A DNA stretch of 64,000 nt from Paenacidovorax monticola. GTDB lineage: Bacteria; Pseudomonadota; Gammaproteobacteria; Burkholderiales; Burkholderiaceae_C. Both the position numbers and the translations under genes were made by a program. Every line of letters begins with the position of its first letter. The stretch's first letter is position 1. This document shows, in pieces, positions 61,087 to 64,000 of this stretch. The notes under the pieces were generated by a model. It did not search any database, had not been told where the DNA came from, and was given only the letters and a program-made list of their open reading frames with translations. The DNA is taken from NCBI RefSeq assembly GCF_014489595.1, contig NZ_CP060790.1:1922001-1986000 (forward strand). Reading direction: 5' to 3'.

Positions 61087-61998
61087 TCAGGGGCGTGCCG
61101 CCAGTGCAGCGGCGTCGGGGCGCTCGTGCATGGGCGAGCGGTAGAAGCCCAGGATGCGGCGCACGTATTCGCGGGTTTCGGCATAGGGCGGCACGCCACC
61201 GTACTGCTCCACCGCCTTCTCGCCGGCGTTGTAGGCGGCCGAGGCCAGAGCCACGTCGCCGCCAAAGCGCTCCAGCAGCCAGCGCAGGTAGGCCAGACCG
61301 CCCCGCGCGTTCTGCTCGGGGCTCCACACATCGCGCACGCCGAAGCGCTCGGCGGTCTCTGGAATGAGCTGCATGAGTCCGCGTGCGTTCCGGGGCGACA
61401 GCGCGCGCGCCTCGAAATTGGACTCGGAGCGCACGATGGCCAGCGCCAGGCGCGGGTCCACGGCAAAGCGGGGCGCCAGGCGCTGCACCATCTCGGCCAG
61501 GCGCCGCTTCTCACCCGGCAAGGCGCTCACATAGCGCTCCACCACCTGGTAGGGCACCACCTCCTGCGCGGAATCCCGCACCTCCAGCGCCAGCGCTTCG
61601 CCTGTGGTCAGGCACTCGGGCAGACGGTCGCCCACCGCCAGGCCATCAACCAGGCCGCGCGCCTTCTCGTGCCCTTGCTGGGCTGCCAGCGCCAGCAGCG
61701 TGGCGGCGGTCTCGCGGTCGGGCACCACATCGAGCCCTTGCAGAAGCAATCGCCCCAGGCGGTACTGGGCCTCCAGGCTGCCGAAGCGGGCCGCGGCGCA
61801 GTAGCGCTGCGCCGCGCGCCGGGGCTGGCGCCGCAGCTCGGCGTCGTAGCCCTCCTCCAGCCAGCGCGACAGCATGGGGGGCTCATCCACCCACTCGGGC
61901 GGCCCGTCCACGGCCTGCGCGCGCGCACTCCCTCCCCCCATCCACAAGACGGCGGCGACGGAGGTCCCACAGATCACGGCAAAGGCCCGGGGCGTCAT
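61087..61998 (-). CDS. Lytic transglycosylase, SLT family with Sel1-like repeats
   Basis: A 303-residue secreted or membrane-bound peptidoglycan-cleaving enzyme. A signal peptide runs from MTPRAFAVICGTSVAAVLWM to about residue 28. The middle (about 60-110) has Sel1-like pairs (FGSLEAQYRLGRLL and AAQQGHEKARGL). The C-terminal SLT domain carries the catalytic Glu in IVRSESNFEARALSPRNARG, then GLMQLIPETAERFGV and ALASAAYNAGEKAVEQYG. I start it at 61998. An upstream in-frame ATG at 62055 would add residues before the signal peptide. Divergent from the metallo-hydrolase gene. Confidence 0.93.
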   Translation of the reverse strand: MTPRAFAVICGTSVAAVLWMGGGSARAQAVDGPPEWVDEPPMLSRWLEEGYDAELRRQPRRAAQRYCAAARFGSLEAQYRLGRLLLQGLDVVPDRETAATLLALAAQQGHEKARGLVDGLAVGDRLPECLTTGEALALEVRDSAQEVVPYQVVERYVSALPGEKRRLAEMVQRLAPRFAVDPRLALAIVRSESNFEARALSPRNARGLMQLIPETAERFGVRDVWSPEQNARGGLAYLRWLLERFGGDVALASAAYNAGEKAVEQYGGVPPYAETREYVRRILGFYRSPMHERPDAAALAARP

Positions 61999-62156
61999 GG
62001 CACGGACCACTGTAGCCCCGCGCGCCCGCGGTGTATCAAAGACCCTGAGGCCCATGGTTTCATTGACGCGCCTCAAGCCACCACGCCAAGCCTCCGCCGC
62101 ATAGGGGATAGGATGAAGGCACGCGCCCCCATCCACACCCCAAGGAGCCTTCGCGC

Positions 62157-63520
62157 ATGAGCGTCAGCATTACCTTCCTCGGCGGAACCGGCACCGTGAC
62201 CGGCTCCAAGTACCTGGTACAGCACGACGGCCAGCGGCTGCTGGTGGACTGCGGCCTGTTCCAGGGCTACAAGCAACTGCGCGAACAGAACTGGGAGCCG
62301 CTGCCCGTGCCCGCTTCCGCCGTGGACGCCGTGGTGCTGACCCATGCCCACCTCGACCACAGCGGCTACCTGCCGCTGCTCGCGCGCCAGGGCTTCGGCG
62401 GCGCGGTGCACTGCACGGCGGGCACGCGCGACCTGTGCGCCATCCTGCTGCCCGACAGCGGCCACCTGCAGGAGGAGGACGCGGCCTACCTGAACCGCCA
62501 CCGGCTCAGCCGCCACGAACCGGCCCTGCCGCTGTACACACGGCTCGACGCCGTGCACTGCCTGCGCCTGATCCGGGCCCACCCGCTGCACCAGGCCTTC
62601 GAGCCCCTGCCCGGCTGGCGCGCGCGCTTCTTCGCGGCGGGGCACATCCTGGGCGCTGCCAGCGTGCTGCTGGAAGTGGGTGGGAGGCGCCTCCTGTTCT
62701 CGGGCGACCTGGGGCGGCCGGACGATCTGCTGATGCATGCCCCCGAGCCCCTCCGGCGGCCGATGCCGTGCTCATCGAATCCACCTATGGCGACCGCACG
62801 CACGCCCCTGTGGCGCTGCAGGAAGAACTGGCGCCGCCGCTGCAGCGCCTGGCGGCCCGCGGCGGCGTGGCCGTGGTGCCGGTGTTCGCCGTGGGGCGCG
62901 CGCAGACGCTGATGCATGCCATCGCGCAACTCAAGTCCCAAGGGCGCCTGCCGGCCAACCTGCCGGTGTACCTGGACAGCCCCATGGCGGTGAGCGCCAC
63001 ACAGCTTTACGGCAAGCACATGGACGCGCACCGGCTCTCACACGCCGAACTGGAGGAGATGGCGCGCGGCACCACCCTGGTCCACACGGCCGATGAGTCG
63101 AAGGCCCTGGCGCGCCTGCATGGGCCGCGCGTGATCCTGGCGGCCAGCGGCATGGCCACGGGCGGGCGCGTGCTGCACCACCTGGCGCTGTACGCCGGCG
63201 ACCACCGCAACCTCATTCTGCTCACGGGCCACCAGACGCCCGGCACGCGCGGCGCGCGCCTCGCGGCCGGCGAGCGGAGCATCCGCATCTTCGGCGAGGA
63301 TGTGGCCATCCGCGCCGAGGTGGCACAGCTCGCCTCTGCCTCGGCCCATGCCGACGCGGGCCAGCTCCTGGACTGGCTGGGCCGGATGGCGCCCGCGCCA
63401 CGGCAGGTCTTCGTGGTGCATGGCGACATGGGGGCCTCGGATGCACTGCGCGAACGCATCGAGCACGGTCTGCGCTGGCCGGCCCTGGTCCCTCGTCCGG
63501 GCAGTACCCACACGGTGTAA
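62157..63520 (+). CDS. Metallo-beta-lactamase/beta-CASP hydrolase, RNA-processing type (frameshifted as written)
   Basis: A protein of about 454 residues with the metal motif THAHLDHSGYLP, FFAAGHILGAASVLLEVGG and FSGDLGR. Beta-CASP motifs (VLIESTYGDRTH, VVPVFAVGRAQTLM, AASGMATGGRVLHHL and SAHADAGQLLDWLG) indicate a CPSF-like RNA exonuclease or endonuclease. The frame breaks in C4 at 62748-62751. One more C gives APEPPPAADAVLIEST. Start at ATG 62157. The gene ends just before the LysR palindrome. Confidence 0.92.
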
Positions 63521-63533
63521 TGCCCCGATGGCG

Positions 63534-63566
63534 AGGGTTGTCATCGTGTTTCACGATGACAACCCT
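63534..63566. promoter_or_regulatory. Perfect 15-base palindrome before the LysR gene
   Basis: AGGGTTGTCATCGTG (63534-63548) and CACGATGACAACCCT (63552-63566) are exact inverted copies around a TTT. It lies 56 bases before the LysR start and 14 bases past the metallo-hydrolase stop. There is no T tract, so an operator for the LysR protein is more likely than a terminator. Confidence 0.6.
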
Positions 63567-63589
63567 CCACTTCATGAGGGAAAATTCGC

Positions 63590-63615
63590 AATGCATTCTC
63601 CAAAGGAGATGCATT
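63590..63615 (+). promoter_or_regulatory. Leader hairpin enclosing the LysR Shine-Dalgarno sequence
   Basis: AATGCATTCTCC (63590-63601) and GGAGATGCATT (63605-63615) pair with a one-base bulge around AAA. The GGAG of the only good Shine-Dalgarno sequence (AAAGGAG, 63602-63608) lies in the second arm and loop. Translation may therefore be limited unless the stem opens. Inferred. Confidence 0.4.
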
Positions 63616-63622
63616 ACCCACC

Positions 63623-64000
63623 ATGAAAAGCTCCGAGCGCAGCTTTGCGCGCCGTATCGACCTCACCTCGCTGCAATTGTTCGTGGCCGTCTGCGAACTA
63701 GGCAGCATCGGCCGCGCGGCCGAGCGCGAGTTCATCGCGGCCTCGGCCGTGAGCAAGCGGCTGTCGGACCTGGAGGCCGCCGTGGACACGGCCCTGCTCT
63801 ACCGCCACAGCCGCGGCGTCACGCTCACCCCGGCGGGCGAGAGCCTGCTGCACCATGCCCGCACCGTGCTCTTCGGCCTGGAACGCATGCAGGGCGAGCT
63901 CAGCGAATACGCCGAGGGCGTGCGCGGCCATGTGCGCATGCATGCCAATATTTCGGCCATCGTGCAGTTCCTGCCCGAGGACCTGGGCGCCTTCGCCCGC
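63623..64000 (+). CDS. LysR-type transcriptional regulator (C-terminus outside window)
   Basis: The first 126 residues of a LysR regulator. The winged helix-turn-helix reads LTSLQLFVAVCELGSIGRAA, then SAVSKRLSDLEAAVDTALLY and RHSRGVTLTPAGESLLHHA. The coiled linker helix and the first residues of the co-inducer domain follow before the right edge. Start at ATG 63623. A palindrome and a hairpin lie in the leader. The target is unknown. Confidence 0.9.
   Translation, partial: MKSSERSFARRIDLTSLQLFVAVCELGSIGRAAEREFIAASAVSKRLSDLEAAVDTALLYRHSRGVTLTPAGESLLHHARTVLFGLERMQGELSEYAEGVRGHVRMHANISAIVQFLPEDLGAFAR

Overview
The window is high-GC (about two thirds G+C by eye) and reads as a chromosomal segment of a betaproteobacterium, most probably Comamonadaceae (Acidovorax / Alicycliphilus / Diaphorobacter / Delftia type). 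Reasons are the gene order tpiA-secG-tRNA-Leu-nuoABCDEFGH, the rpsF-priB-rpsR-rplI-dnaB block, grpE-dnaK-dnaJ, hom/thrC beside molybdopterin genes, and short AGCTAT-type intergenic motifs that I associate with this family. Species cannot be named from the sequence alone.

Layout. 1-9988 (minus): a quinone oxidoreductase, tpiA, secG, tRNA-Leu(GAG) and the start of the complex I operon nuoA to nuoH (nuoH runs off the left edge). 10115-14057 (minus): pnp, rpsO and an aminotransferase. 14103-21566 (plus): a small secreted protein and a lower-GC type IV pilus cluster (fimT, pilV, pilW, pilX, pilY1, pilE-like), followed by ribD. 22715-26522: selD and, divergently, mnmH (tRNA 2-selenouridine) and a phospholipase D lipoprotein. 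26499-35215: dusC, several small or uncertain genes, a NarL-type regulator with a hybrid histidine kinase, and an aldehyde dehydrogenase. 35244-44717: clpB with a sigma-32 promoter, a SulP-STAS-cNMP transporter, moaE, small unknowns, a DapA-family gene, then moaD-moeA-mobB. 44793-50364: thrC, a small membrane protein, hom, alaA, a DUF498 protein and Bcp peroxiredoxin. 50525-57728: PIN-PhoH ATPase, an acyltransferase, dnaB, rplI-rpsR-priB-rpsF, grpE. 57814-64000: dnaK, dnaJ, a lytic transglycosylase, a beta-CASP metallo-hydrolase and the 5' part of a LysR regulator.

How the genes work together. Most are housekeeping: respiration, translation and RNA decay, chaperones, replication, aspartate-family amino acids and molybdopterin. 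The accessory parts are the pilus tip/minor-pilin cluster, the two-component pair with an adhesin-like single-domain neighbour, and the genes that interrupt the molybdopterin cluster.

Caution. Nine genes (qor, pilY1, selD, a small unknown, the dapA-like gene, thrC, an acyltransferase, dnaJ and the beta-CASP hydrolase) are broken by one missing base, each time in or beside a run of G or C. The tRNA-Leu anticodon loop also looks one G short. Because thrC, dnaJ and tRNA-Leu are among them, I read these as base-calling errors and annotate the genes as whole. No complete insertion sequence, prophage, CRISPR array or rRNA gene was seen. The least explained element is a switch-like set of competing hairpins at 41642-41700.
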